Assembly: GCA_036925085.1 (NCBI GenBank)
Contig: JAUPFP010000036.1
Location: 62,001-126,000 of the forward strand
Length of the DNA stretch: 64,000 nucleotides
Reading direction: 5' to 3'
Source of the DNA: Brachycybe producta
Taxonomy: Eukaryota; Arthropoda; Diplopoda; Playtdesmida; Andrognathidae
Both the position numbers and the translations under genes were made by a program. The notes under the pieces were generated by a model. It was not told the origin of the DNA and did not search any database. It saw only the letters and a list, made by a program, of their open reading frames with translations. Shown here one piece after another: positions 19,386-31,883 of this stretch (position 1 is the first letter of the stretch; each line of letters begins with the position of its first letter).

Positions 19386-20315
19386 ATAAAGAACAAACTT
19401 AGTTTTGCATAATATTTAATTAGTTGATTTTAATTAATAAACTTAAGTGTGCACGCAAACGTTTTATTCATTAATTAATAAGGGATGGTTAATTATAATG
19501 TTAAACAAGTAACATTCAAAACACAAAAATTTAATATTTGATTTTTGAAAATAACATCAAATTGCAATCCTTTTGTGTGTCTGGTGTTTTTTTTTGGGAG
19601 GGGGGGGGGGGTGCGTCCTTCAGTTTTGTTTTGCATTTATTAAGCTGTGTTCAGGATGAAATGCGAAAGTGTTTTTTTTTTCTTTTTCTTCTGTTTGAAA
19701 ATAAAATATTTGTGTAGAAAAAAGATGGAAAAAAAGCAAGTGAGTGAAAAGGTTTTACAATGTAGGCCTACTATATACACTGGTGTCCTACATTTTCTAT
19801 GCAAATCTTGCTAATGTTTCCTGTCGCATACAAAATAATGGTCCTACTGAATAAATGTATAAATGGAATGTTTATGGTTGGCTATAGGTCCTCCTATCTA
19901 TCGAGTAGACGAATCACCATCAAAGAACATAAGGAAAAGTCGTGGGGAATAAAGTGATCGTTTGTTTGTTTGTTTGTTGTACTTCGAACATTGTATGTCT
20001 GTCTGTCTGTCTACGAGTAAGGGTCCACGGTTCTACATGACACATACTGGCTGTCTACGGAAACTAAATACTATTTCTTTTATGCTGTGTAGAATCTAGG
20101 AGAATGATTTCTCCGCTCGCTTCCTTTAGAAAAATTCTTTAAAAGAAAAGATTTCCGGATGTGCTTGTGATTTTGCCATTTTCTTCTCAAATATGAGGCC
20201 ATAGAAAGCTTCATAGTATAGTAGGAAATGGCGCAAACATGTTGGCTACTAGGGATGCCCGATTCCGAGTAATCGTAGAATTGATTTCTTAGTTCCGATG
20301 AATCGTATAAGTTGA

Positions 20316-20830
20316 CTAGATTCCCTGTGCCTCGGACAGGCAGTTAGAAATAGGTCAAAACTTCAGTTGGCTCCGCCCTTGTTATGACGACCGGCAACTT
20401 CTAATTGGCTGGTTATGTAGTCTGACGTTGAAAAGGGCGGAGCATGTGACGGCAGACTTCATAACCAGCCAATTAGAAGTTGCTGGTCGTCATAACGAGG
20501 ACGGAGCCAACTGACGTTTTGACCTATTTCTAACTGCATGTATGCCTCGGTAGTACTGTGGAGAAAGTTCTGCGTTTATAGTACTGAAGGTCCCGGGTTC
20601 GAATCCTAGCATATGGGCATGGACGTTTGTGTTGTCGTGACTTGTGAATTGGTGTGTTTCATTGAACTTGTGACTTGATTAGACTGGACTTTATAAAATG
20701 ATGTCATTTATCTGATGAAGTGGAAATCAGGACAAAATGTAAAAAGTGGCTTTTGGTCATTTCTCAAGTCTACATTTCGTGTACATACACACGCATTCTT
20801 TACTACGTGACCTTCAACACTGAAGGTCAC
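20316..20830 (+). mobile_element. tRNA-derived SINE, interrupted by a MITE
   Basis: GGTCCCGGGTTCGAATCCTA at 20590-20609 contains a consensus Pol III B box (GGTTCGAATCC), and the preceding GCCTCGGTAGTACTGTGGAG is an A-box-like tRNA start at the right distance. The tRNA-like part is followed by about 200 bp of unrelated body (GGACGTTTGTGTTGTCGTGA onward) as in a SINE; a mature tRNA gene is excluded by the degenerate stems. The MITE at 20336-20541 sits in the tRNA-like head and duplicated its TGCCTCGG. Confidence 0.55.
20336..20541. mobile_element. MITE with ACAGGCA ends, near-full palindrome, copy 2
   Basis: ACAGGCAGTTAGAAATAGGT at 20336 is matched by ACCTATTTCTAACTGCATGT ending 20541, and the arms continue through TTGGCTCCGCCC, TTATGACGACC and CAACTTCTAATTGGCTGGTT, about 85 bp per arm. 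Flanks GTGCCTCGG (20327-20335) and ATGCCTCGG (20542-20550) are a 9-bp duplication with one mismatch (8 bp exact). The core GGGCGGAGCATGTGACGGC groups it with 18685-18866. Confidence 0.78.
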
Positions 20831-21602
20831 CCCATATTCAATTTAATCTTCTGAAGAAAGCAAATATGCTGAATTTAGATGCTTGCTTCCTTGAGAAAAG
20901 AGTAGGTTGAGCTAGCATATTTTTCGTGTCTGCCGACATGTTGTTTCCGGATACTACTTTTCTGTTTTATTTTACAGAATAATAGCTTTTTTTCTTCTTC
21001 TTTAGTTTCCGGTCACAGCCACTATTCTAAAGGAATGCACACAAGTAGATGCGTTATCTGTTTTGTGGTGGAGTGGTGTGTTTATTCATGCACAAGTTTA
21101 CCAAGACAAATATGGTCATAATTTGCATTTTATGATATGCCCCCCTGCCCCCCCCCCCATTTCCCTCAAAGTCACAAATGGACTTTTTATGCTCTACATT
21201 AGAAAGAAACAGAAGAAGAAAACAAACAAAAAAAAACAGCAGAAGAAAGATAAAATAAAAACCTCCAACGACGACAATTGTTTCTTAAAGTCAGCCTAAT
21301 ACATGTACCAACTTTATATACATTTGTTGGTTTTTTGTGTAAATGAAACACTTTTCGGAACTTAGTCGAAATGGCACATTTTAAAAGTGAAAAAGTTGCA
21401 TTAAATCCTCCCTTTTACAAAGTGATCCAAAAGTCATACAACTTCATCAGAAACAGCAGCCTGAAAATTGTTTCAACATTTTTTTTAATTTATTAAAAGA
21501 ATATATAAAAAAAATTGTGAAACATACAATGTTTCACCTAAATCAGAATGCATTTCTTGGCAAAAAAATTCTATGTTTAAAAACTAGATAGTCTTTCATA
21601 AT

Positions 21603-21955
21603 AAGTGCGTTCAATTTCAAAGCTGTTCGAGCTCAAGCCTGTCTTTTCTTCTTCATTAAAGATAAATATTGGGGGTGATTTTTAATGATCCTTAAAACTG
21701 ATACAAATATCCTTATTTATGCTGTGAGAATTACACAAAATAATACAAATAGGAACAATCACAACCCCGTTTTTTAACTTCCATCAAACAACAAGATCGT
21801 ATTTCGTTGTCAAAATTGGAAATTTCATTAATTAATCTAATAATGAGTTATTTATTAAAAAAAAACATTTAGCCAATTTTTAACATGCATACATAAACAT
21901 GCATAAAAAAAGCTGATCGAATAGCTTTAAAAGTGCTTGGAAGCTGAACGGACCC
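21603..21955. mobile_element. hAT-like MITE with GTGCGTTCA ends, copy 2
   Basis: AGTGCGTTCAATTTCAAAGC at 21604 is inverted at the right end as GCTTGGAAGCTGAACGGACC. It shares AAAAGTGCTT and a GAGC/GCTC-containing arm with 10370-10790 but is more diverged. Confidence 0.5.
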
Positions 21956-23792
21956 ATTATGTCTCTTTTAGGGGGGATGATATTAGGGGATAAAAGATAT
22001 TCCCCTTTTTGAAAAACGTTACTTAAAATAAAGTAAACTTAAACCATGACGCACTACAATACTTTATATAGTAAATTTATAGAGAGCTTTTAAGTTTAGC
22101 TTTGTTTAAGTTTCACTTTGGGCTTAAATAACGTTTATTTCTTCAGAACGACAAATTGCTTTGTGTTTGCAGTGATTGCATTATTCAAGGGTGACATATC
22201 CATTACATACAGTATTACAGTAATAAAATACAATAGCAATGAAAATTCTATAATTTGTAATGATCAATTTAGAATCAAGTTACATTTTTGTTAGCTTTAA
22301 AAATATTAATCTATTCTTGAGAAAAGACTTGAGGTGTCATTAATAAAACAGGAAAATAAGACAGCAGGTTTTGATATCTAGCTTAGAACCTTGTGACAGT
22401 GACAGAAGCAAATTATAAAATATATTATGACAGATATTCTCATATGACTGTCATTAACTGATGTACAGAATAATATAACAACAGTCATAAAATAATTGCG
22501 CACAAGAAACGAGATGATAAGATAGGATTGGCGCAATGAGGCCATTGCTTTCTGTATAATTATGTTGTCTTAAAAGATATGGTGAAAATCAAAATTTGTT
22601 TCCTAACTATAAAATGTACAATAAAAACAGTTTGATTAACAATTCGAAATATGTGGATCTTAAAATATAATTACGTTATGATAGTTATGTTTACGAGCAT
22701 AAACTTAACTTAGGGGAGAGAGAAATTTTGATTTAATGTGGTGGTGAACGAGATTTCGATTGACAAAAGGTTATTTGTATTTATTTTGTGTAATCCATGG
22801 CCTAATAATAATTGCATATATTGCAATAAAACACGTAAACATATATACCGTATTAACTTATGTATATTGTAAAATGCTTTGTTAAATAGGTAAAATGAGA
22901 GTTGTAAAATATGACAAGCAAATGTGTATATTTAACAATTAAAAGAGTCATAATTGTGTTATATATGTGCACATATATAGATAGCGGTATTAAATCATTG
23001 AATTTGTAATATAAGGTATATCCTCCGACCCTCCCAACCTAAAGCCATTTCTTAGTGTTATAAAATGGTGCGTAAAGTGGCCGGCGGTGGCCGAGAGAGC
23101 GTTATCTATGACACCGTATATATAGACGTCATTAGCGGCTTTGCAAAGACCATAGTTAACAATTAAAAGCTTTAAACTCTTTCCTTTTTGGAGGCTCAAT
23201 AAACCGAAAGAGAGAGGAAAAGTCGAAAGAAGAGAGAAAATTCATGTTCTAAAATGTATTATGGCCACCAATTTTGGTCAAAATGTAACACAACACAATG
23301 TAAGGAAAGAGGGGTGGCTTCCATTTTCTAAGCCCATTTAATGCACAAATAAATATGCATTATAGGAGGAGGAAGGCCTCTTAATTGCATACAATATACA
23401 CAGCCCTTGAAGCCAATCAAGTATATGCTAGACATGTATATTTATATTCAATGTAGTAGTAGTAGTAGTGAGTCTAATCTGGACATTGGGGCTCAACTTT
23501 TAATGCAATTAGGATAACACTTCTCTGGACAACAAGCTTTGAAATTACTTAATTTACAAAGCATTTAAGAGAGAAAAAAGAGCTGGTTTGGATGCGCATC
23601 TGGGGTACAATAGGTCACGCACATTACACAGTCCATTCAAAAGCCATTCCCAATTAGCATCTTTTTAGAAATGGGGGAGAACCTCTCTTAAACAAGACGA
23701 CGAAAAGAAAACTAGAAAAAACAACAACTACTTTATTATTCTATTACATTTTATTTTGAAACTGTTTTAAGAAGAATAATGTAGCTTAATGT

Positions 23793-24330
23793 GGTTTTTA
23801 AAGTGTAAACTGGGCTTCTCCAACTCTTATTATTCTGTCTTAATCATTGTTTTTCATGTTAATATCTTTCAAAATAAACTTTTTATAGTCAACATTTTTT
23901 AAATATCGTTTGCAAAGCGCGCGACGTCTGTGTAAAGTTGGATTATCAGATTGTTGGGGTCGGATAGAGTCATGTTATACTTTTCCTTTGTTCCTAGGAA
24001 TCCTCTTGCAGAGGGGATTAGATTAGCATTTTATGGGTCTCTCACTTTTCTAACAATGCATTCAATTCAGCTGCACCAGAACACATTGCAATTGTTATTG
24101 GGTTTATATATTTGGGTTTTGACAATGCATTTCACGTGCTGCAATTGGACTTTTGTTCCTCGGCTACAGGCCTTCTTTGCTGATTGCATAGTCTTTTTGT
24201 AAGATATCAACATGAAACTACTTTTAAGTGGATTTGAGCTACCTTTCTAGTTTCTAAAAAAAATTCAAAGTTTCTCTTCATTTTGCACAAATTCGATTGT
24301 CAGTCATATTTTAAGTTGTCTTTTTCTGCA
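23793..24330. mobile_element. MITE-1 copy with an inserted repeat
   Basis: Left part: AATGTGGTTTTTAAAGTGTA, TTATTCTGTCTT, ATGTTAATATCTTTCAAAAT. Right part from 24203: AGATATCAACATGAAAC, TTTCTAGTTTCTAAA. Between about 23940 and 24203 lies an unrelated block containing AACAATGCATT, TTTGTTCCTCGGCTACAGGC and TGATTGCATAG, which matches the family D interior seen at 26040-26150 and 24720-24790. Confidence 0.6.
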
Positions 24331-24489
24331 TTTGTCAGATCTTGACCTTACTTTTTTTGTCATTGTTCCACATCGAAGTTCTGTTTTTCAATTTTGTACT
24401 GTTTTTTTTAAATGTTTGTGCCATGGGGGGGGAGGGCTCTTGTCCAAAGCCAACTGCCAGTACGATGTGTAAAGCTGTATAATATTATG

Positions 24490-24790
24490 GGTAAGGGTGA
24501 CCACTCTAAGAAAGTGAGATTTTTGCACGTACAGAATCGTATTTTTAGTTATTTGTACCGAGAAGTGATTCGATAATAGAATTTACTTCCAGGAGAAGGT
24601 TGTGCTTGGAGAATGTTTTGATTTTGGAAATTTATAGGGGAAGATGCCATCGAACAAGCCATTTGTATGCGAATGTGCTACCATTCAACTGGATTTTCTA
24701 TATTGAAGTATTTCTATGCTGATTTTAGACTAAATAGTTCCTCTGCCACAGGCCCTCTGAGCTGCTTGCATAGTGATAATTAAAATTCAG
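24490..24790. repeat. Family D interior fragment
   Basis: GATTCGATAATAGAATTTAC, TTCCAGGAGAAGGTTGTGCT and GGAGAATGTTTTGATTTTGG are the reverse complement of the interior of the 902-bp element at 31884-32785 (about 32090-32180). Its right part, CTCTGCCACAGGCCCTCTGA then GCTGCTTGCATAGTGATAAT, also recurs at 25895-25990. Confidence 0.6.
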
Positions 24791-25625
24791 AAAGAAAAAA
24801 AATCTATGTGGCTGATGATGATGATGATGATGATGCTGTTTCGATTATTTTTTTTTCTCGCCTTCCTTTCCCTATATGTCTATAGTAGCTCCAGATGTTT
24901 TTCCCCGTGTATAATTTTTATGCTTGAATGGGACTGTGCTTTAACAGCACTCTAGCGTAAGTTTTAAGTGTTTGTAATCCTATACACAGTTTCTCAAATG
25001 TCACTTTGTGTATCTGCAGTATTTTATTTAAGGGGGTTCGGTTTGGGTATGTGAAATGCATATATATATATATATATATATGTAGTCTCCCTCTCTCTCT
25101 CTCTCTCTCTGAAGTCTCTTCATGTTTAGGTGAAATTTAAGGGGTGGGGGAGTGGGTGGATTAGGTTATACGAGTATGTACAATATGTATGTATGTGTAT
25201 GGCACTTGAAGCAATTCTTGACTCACCCGATTATTCGCTCGAATGAGCTACGAAATGTAAGCTTATCTTGCCGTTGGGCTTCTTTCATTTATGGGTAGAC
25301 ATGTAACCCAAAAATAACAGCAAGAAGAGGGGAGGGTAGGGGGGGGGAAGTAAAATCACTGGCAAAACTCATTCAGATATATCGTACAATAAGAAGAAGA
25401 ACCACCACCACCACCCCAGGTCTATTGTCGTCGTCTTGTCCTTAAAGACACTTACCATAATGGGATGGGTGAGAATGTCAAAAACACCGGGAGTTTCTTT
25501 TGTTTTTTTTCAACATCTCATCGTACATTTTTACGCAGATTTTGTTCGTTTAATTTGAATTTATTTTTTGACTAGAAAGTTCAAAAAAATGTATTTAAAA
25601 AAAAGTTTCGAGACTGAAAATTTAA

Positions 25626-25833
25626 GCGGCGATCACAGAGTCTATATTTTTCTCGCAAGGAATCCATCCAAGAAATAAGTCAAATATTGCTTGCTGTAAA
25701 TTTTGCACAGTTTCTTGGAGGAAAAAAAAACGAAGATGAGCGTTTTTCCGTAAGAGAGTGTTATCACATTGGCAATTCAAGGCCACATTGCAGTGAAAAT
25801 CTTGCTTTAAAATGTTGCCGGTGAGATCGTCGC
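25626..25833. mobile_element. Candidate TTAA-target MITE, 208 bp
   Basis: GCGGCGATCACA at 25626 is inverted as TGAGATCGTCGC ending 25833, with TTAA directly outside both ends (25622-25625 and 25834-25837). A TTAA duplication is the piggyBac hallmark, though the termini do not start with the usual CCC. The interior includes a short open frame without recognised similarity. Confidence 0.5.
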
Positions 25834-25889
25834 TTAACATTTGTATTTATTGCAGGGGGGAATTCTAATACAGTAGTCTATCACCTAAT

Positions 25890-26150
25890 AGGTGTTAGAA
25901 GTTTATTTTGACAATGTATTTCTATGCTAATTTTTGACTAAATAGCCTCTCTGCCACATACCCTCAGAGCTATTTGCAGAGTAATTATTCAAATTAATAT
26001 TCATATGAAACCCTCTAAAAAGGGTTCCAACATAGAAAAACCCTCCTACACATTGAACTTGTTTTATCTTTGGGTTTTAACAATGCATTTCGCATGCTGC
26101 AATTTGACTTTTGTCCCTGTGCCACAGGCCTTTTAATTTGCTTTTCCTTC
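25890..26150. repeat. Two short family D fragments
   Basis: 25895-25990 carries TTTCTATGCTAATTTTTGAC, CTCTCTGCCACATACCCTCA and GCAGAGTAATTATTCAAAT; 26040-26150 carries TTTAACAATGCATTTCGCAT and GTGCCACAGGCC. Both match family D in the inverted sense relative to 31884-32785. Confidence 0.5.
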
Positions 26151-26187
26151 AACCAGGCAGTTGTAAAATTTTACGTATATGTATGTA

Positions 26188-26252
26188 TCCGGACTTTCGG
26201 TAATCAGGACCAGGTTTTGTCAGTTTTAATCTGGATAATCGAGATTTTCCTG
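26188..26252. repeat. pogo/Tigger-like fragment
   Basis: TCGGTAATCAGGACCAGG, then TCTGGATAATCGAGATTTTC, match the right end of the pogo-like element at 51274-51478 (ATCCGTACCAGG and TCCGGATAATCGAGATTCTA). Only one end is present. Confidence 0.55.
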
Positions 26253-27227
26253 TATTTAAATTTGTTTTTTTTTAAAAAAAAGATGGATGCCTGTGTTTTA
26301 ATTTAGTTTTACTTTGCACTTTTTATGACTCATTGCAATTGTTTGAATGGGTAGCAAAGGAGAAGAAAAAGAAGAAGAAGGAGAAAAAAAAGCCGAGCTT
26401 CTAGTTTAATTAGGAGATAGTTTCTTTTTTATGTCTCGTTAGGCAACAGGAAGATTGGATTTTTGCTCTTTTAATCTGTGGAATGCAGCAGTAGCAGCAG
26501 CAGCCATCTTTTACATTAGACTCTATGGAGACACAATCTTGTTTCCATTCTATTGTTGTTGTGTTCAGGTTTTTTTTATTCTCCTCCTTCTTAAGTCTAT
26601 AAACAAATATAAAGAATATTTTTGCATTTTATGACTTGCACTCACTAATAAATAGTAGGGTTTATCCAACATGCAATTAATGAATGTTGTCTAAAGTGAA
26701 TCGTATTAAGGAGGGGGGAGGGGGGCTGTGGGTGGCAGTACATTTTGGGGCCCTTTTTTTCCTATTACTTTGAGAAGATTTATTTTTTCTAATCGATTCC
26801 TGAAACCACCCTCTTTCGAAAACCTGTATACACATCTATCCATTTGGAAACCACTTAGAGTATTAGTGGGTCAGTAACAACGTTGTTTAATTCTGATGAG
26901 GGGCAGATGGGCCCCCCTTTCTCCCTCCACTCCAATGTGGAAATCAATCATTAGGTTTTTTTTTGGCAGATAAGTGACTCTCGCTTCCCCCCTCTGGTCC
27001 TCGATCGTTTTTCAACCAATCAGCAGTAATGTTAGAAGGTTTGGTCATCATTCGTCACTTATATGGTTATAGATTGCCTATGTATTTTAGATAGATAGAT
27101 AGATATACAGTACACAGTATGTACACATTGTGTGTGTGTTTCATCTATAATATTGTTACGCGGTCAAAGATGGAAACCCAGGCGTCAATTCAGCCACGCT
27201 GCTCGTTGACTAGCATTTTAAAAAAAA

Positions 27228-27400
27228 CCCTTGGCATAACAGACTACTTTTAGTGGTCGATTTCGACTGCAAAGTGAAGTCGAGTTGTAGCTTGTGTGTT
27301 TCCGTAGCAATTCATTGCAACCACATACCAGCCACCTGCGCCAACGTTTTGCAGTTGAAATCGACCACCAAAAGTGCTCTAGTCAAACAACGTTGGCCCG
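27228..27400. mobile_element. Family E palindromic MITE, copy 1
   Basis: CCCTTGGCATAACAGACTAC, TTTTAGTGGTCGATTTCGAC, TGCAAAGTGAAGTCG on the left are inverted as TTTTGCAGTTGAAATCGACC, ACCAAAAGTGCTCTAGTCAA and CAACGTTGG on the right. It is the same family as 38411-38592. Confidence 0.65.
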
Positions 27401-28711
27401 AATGTTTGGTTTGGTTTGTGTTACACATAATTTGATAACGTTCTTATATTCCGTGTGGATGTGCTGGTGGCGCTGATCTAACACCAAATTGGTAAAAAAA
27501 AACGCCAAATTGCATTACTGCTAAATCTCGTAATAAGTTTTCCAACAGCTATCAAAAATAGTTATTTAGCCTCCGAGCTTTAAGTGCAGAGTTGTTTTAA
27601 GTGAGGTGTATATGAGCCAAAGGCGCCTAATAATACAAAAAGGCTTTACGTAGAGGCTAAAGTTAACCAAGATTTTTTTTCCAAACATATTCAACTTTGT
27701 CAGTTTCTTTCGAATTTTTTTTCCAAAACTTTAGCCGATTTGTTTTAATTAATTAAATGCTGAAATTTAACGAAGATGCTTTCATAGCTTGGTTGGGGAT
27801 GATGGAGAAGAAGGCTCTTGTCCTAAACTAACTACGCTCAAGTAAACTGTGCTGGGTACAGTGAGTGGTTAGGGATGTCTATTCTAAAAAGATTAGAGAA
27901 ATTTTTGCACAAAGACAATGGAATGTTTTCATGTGTAGCTATATTTTATGACTATTAATTAAAAAGAGAAAAATATATACAGTCAAATAAATTAAATTTG
28001 AAATTGTAGTCAAAATACTTGGGATGTTTATAAAATTGACTGATTTTCTACTAGGAATAAAAAAACTACTTTTTTAATAGAAACTTTTAAATAAAATGCT
28101 TTTTGTTACATAATTTTATTTACTACATCATTAATTAGTTTTATTTTGCAATTTTAAATTGCATCAAAGTACTTTATTGATGTTTATTTTAAATTAAACT
28201 ATCTTTTATTCCCGTTTTTTTCTTCTTCTTCAGATCGTAGTAAAAATTGGAACTCTTGAAGAGAAATCTACAATCTTTTTTTTCTTCTTCGTTTTTGCTG
28301 ATTGCATTTTATTCAGGTGAATTATTTTCTTTTTTTTTTAACAAAATGTTATTTATTTTTCTTGAGGTAGTTTTAACCTTATGGCAATATAGATGATACA
28401 ACAACAACAATAATAATAATAATAAATATAACATTTTTCAAGATGTGAAAAAATGGAGAGAAAAAAAAAATGCACTTTTTCACCTCTTTTCACATCTCAC
28501 CTCTCTTTCCCCCTCCCTTAATTTCCCCCAGTTATTTCCCATCTTCCCCCCCCCCCCCAGTCCATATTCCCCTCCACCCAATATCTTGTTCAATTTATGT
28601 TGTTCTATTAATTGGATTAATGTTTAGAACTAAGGCTATATGTCAAATGGAGGAAAGAGGATGGATGGATAATATAGGAAGGAGGAGGTTGGTTTCCCTT
28701 TTGTATCCATA

Positions 28712-28714
<3 letters not shown>

Positions 28715-28791
<77 letters not shown>
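28715..28791. repeat. (TA)n microsatellite, ~77 bp
   Basis: Pure TA dinucleotide run giving artefactual Tyr-Ile open frames. Confidence 0.95.
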
Positions 28792-28794
<3 letters not shown>

Positions 28795-29006
28795 GAGAAA
28801 TTCTGTTATTACATCTCAAATATACTATTTCAATAGAAAGAAACTGAAATTGATCATGCGATCATTTTAGAGAAAGAAAGAAAGAAAAAAACGCTTCGTT
28901 TTTATCCCTGGGTGAATCGTCATCGTCGTCTTAGTCTTCGTCGTTCGTCTACAGTATATAAGATGAATTGGTAACAATAGATCCAATTTTTCTATATGTA
29001 TATATA

Positions 29007-29624
29007 CACTATGTCTCAAAAACACGTATACACACTTTTGTGTGGATATATATTAATATAACTCCCATTGTTTATTTTCTTAAATTGAATTTAATAATTC
29101 TATAATCAAGAGTAAATGTTAACAATGAGGCATTATTTTAAAATGTCGTCTATTTTTGTCAACCCCCTGACATCGGTAAGAAACTGATCTATCCAAACAT
29201 TAAAGCTTAGTATACGGGTGATAATCGCCGGAAACATTGTCGCCAGCGATGTTTCTCGACGACTCCAGTCGTCTTTGTGGATACAAAGCAACATCGGCCG
29301 AGTATCTGCATTCTGCATGCATGGTGCACATTGCTTGTTTCTCTTGTTTCCCACTTCAAATGGGAAATAAAAACATTGCTCCGTCGTTACCTAGAAACAA
29401 ATACAAATGCAGCACGGATACCACTGGCGGATCAACAAATCCATTTCAGAACTGAACAACAGACTTTACTGAATTCGGTTTGGACGCGCAACATCACTTT
29501 CCACATGTATCCAGATACAAGTCGCTGTGTTCTACGAAGATGTTGTTATTTTACTGGATATGTGTGTTTGTGTATCGCCCGGTCTTTACAACAAATGTGT
29601 ACACATGTTTTTGAGGACACTCTG
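29007..29624. mobile_element. 618-bp mariner-like element with unexplained interior
   Basis: Inverted ends CACTATGTCTCAAAAACACG (29007) and CATGTTTTTGAGGACACTCTG (to 29624, last 20 shown in part) are flanked by TA. The left third (29030-29200) matches one arm of the palindrome at 9026-9573: CTCCCATTGTTTATTTTCTT, CATTATTTTAAAATGTCGTC, GACATCGGTAAGAAACTGAT. From about 29205 to 29600 the sequence changes to balanced, GC-richer DNA unlike the surroundings, with open frames of up to 125 codons; I recognise no transposase or host protein in them. It may be a captured fragment or the remains of an autonomous relative. Confidence 0.6.
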
Positions 29625-30539
29625 TATTTGAAATATCACACAGAAAATACATAGGAAAGTTGTGTTTAAAATTCCTCTTGATCTGAAATCACCCGATCAT
29701 CGAAAGCCACCCCGGCGCTTCCTCCTCCTCCTCCTCCTCCTCAATCTATCTATCTATCCAGTGTATTTTCTCACACTCGAATATTTAATGTAAGAAAAGG
29801 GCATCAAAGCGAAAATGTTGTATTTGTTTAACACTTTTAAGACGTGGAAAAACATTAAGGGGATTTTCAGGGAGAAACAAAAGAAGAAAATTTAATAAGA
29901 GCTTTTGACGAGATATGAAATACATTCATAGATTATACATGTATATCTATGTATGTGTATTTATATGAATATAAATGCAATTCAGTGACAATTCTATTCC
30001 CCCCCCCTTCCCTTTTCCTTTAGTGGGCTTTCGTTTATTATTACATGTATTATTATTATTTATATTCAATATTCATTCTTATATAATACCACTATGGGGG
30101 CCTATAAGGTACACTTTTTTATGCTTTTCTACACATTTTTTTTTGTCTTGTAGAAATTACGGATATTTCATTTGCACACTTTTCAAAATAAACTTCATTA
30201 TAAGAGTCCTATTTTTTTTTCTTGAAAAAGTGCACTTTTATCATCAATTGAGGGTAACAAAAGAAGACAAGCAAAAGAATTGCTTTTCAACAGTGCTGCT
30301 ACCAAAGGCGATATAACAATGCTTTTTTTTTGGTTATGTGTGTATTTTCTTCTCAAACCTCCCCCCCCCCCCTTCCCCTTAAGTTGAAAAACAAATATCT
30401 GTATGTGTTTTTTGTTTTAAATTTTACATGCTTCATAACACATTTTTGAGAAATTATTTCCAATTGAAAAATATAATATAGACTAGAATTCTTTATAAAA
30501 ACTTATCCTTTTGCATCATTCATATATTTATTTATTTTT

Positions 30540-30740
30540 GAATTTGAATTTGAATAATTACACTCTGAAAAGTAGCTCAGAAGACCTATGACAGAGGTAC
30601 TATTTAGAGTCGAAAAGCAACATAGAAAATGCATCGTTGTCAAAATAATTTCTTGAAACATGCCATACAATCTTCTTCTATGCAAATGTCAAATTTAGTT
30701 GAAAAGCAGCATGAAAATATACATGTGACGGCGACATGCT
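30540..30740. repeat. Family D fragment
   Basis: TTTGAATTTGAATAATTACA, AAGTAGCTCAGAAGACCTAT, GACAGAGGTACTATTTAGAG match the left interior of 31884-32785 (TTTGGAATAATTACTCTGC, AAGTAGCCCACAGGG, GTGACAGAGATAC) in the same orientation. Confidence 0.55.
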
Positions 30741-30799
30741 TTGTAAAATTTACAATCCTTAGGAATTCTTTAAAACATTATAACTTTCTCAGTTCACCA

Positions 30800-31140
30800 C
30801 ATTAAGATGAGCTGATTTTCGAACTTCGATTATTCTGTTTTAGGAGGACATTGTTTTAGGAGCTAAAAGAAGGTAGCTTCAATTACTTAAGTGTATTTTC
30901 ATGTTGATATATTTCAAAATAAACTTTTTATGGGTTAAAAATATATAAAAAAAAACATCGTCTGTATAAAGTTAGGTCATTTTTAGACTCGGATAAAAAG
31001 CTTATTTTGAAAAATGTCAACATGAAAGTAAGTACTCTTCTAGTTTCTAAAACACATTGAAGGTTCTCTTCATTTTTCACCTAAAAGACCTAGAATAATG
31101 AAGAGTTCCAGAGGCGTGTTCACACTGTCTTTAAAAGCGA
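30800..31140. mobile_element. MITE-1 copy
   Basis: Carries CGATTATTCTGTTTTAGGAG, ATGTTGATATATTTCAAAAT, AAAACATCGTCTGTATAAAG, TTATTTTGAAAAATGTCAAC and CTTCTAGTTTCTAAAACACA, ending near GTTCCAGAGGCGTG. It lacks only short stretches of the family. Confidence 0.75.
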
Positions 31141-31593
31141 AAGCTAAAAATGGAACCACAATTCTAATAGAAAATTAGAATATTGTCTGGTGCTTGTTAA
31201 CCACTCCTTGTATATTTTGTCCTTCTTCTGATTTTAAGGTTATAAATTTATAATATACAATTGTAGATTATGTAGTCTAGTTGTAGTTTATATTGCATCA
31301 CTCTGTAAAGGAAAAAAGGCTTATCATATTTCTCAGCAACCATATGTTGTATGTATATATGCATTCGTGTTATGTGTTGGTGGGTTATGTCAAGTGTTTG
31401 CCCATTATTTAATCTTACCTTATATAAATGTATGTCTGATGGATATAAATGGTCAAGTTCAAGAAATGCCTGAGACTTAAGAAAGTTGTAAGACGTTATC
31501 ATGCATCCACCAGACCTCCTGACTCTTATTTATATAACCTAAAAGGTTGTTTTTATAGATTGATGTATATACTAGGCTTTATACATATCTTTT

Positions 31594-31597
<4 letters not shown>

Positions 31598-31644
<47 letters not shown>
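31598..31644. repeat. (GA)n microsatellite
   Basis: Uninterrupted GA dinucleotides on the plus strand, a pyrimidine run on the neuroligin sense strand. Shorter GA or CT runs occur at 14569-14581, 18187-18211 and 25090-25110. Confidence 0.95.
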
Positions 31645-31646
<2 letters not shown>

Positions 31647-31883
31647 AGCTTATATGTAAGTGTGTATAAGTAAGTTTATGTAAGGCAAAAACGTCGTAAG
31701 ATTTCGTATGTTGTCTTGTCTGGTTTGTTACATGTGCTAAGTTTGGTGAAAACCACCAGACATGACGTTCACCCCCCCCCCTCTCCATAGACCAACCACC
31801 CTCTGGCCCACCTCACATCTTCCACTTAACATAATAAATTAACTTTAATATACTGGCTTTTATATGCGTGGGAATTTTGTATA

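Noticed and set aside
20590-20610. Genuine tRNA gene
   Set aside because: The B box is good but acceptor and anticodon stems do not form and the sequence continues as a SINE body.
25622-25840. 72-codon minus-strand open frame
   Set aside because: It coincides with the TTAA-flanked MITE and has no recognised similarity.
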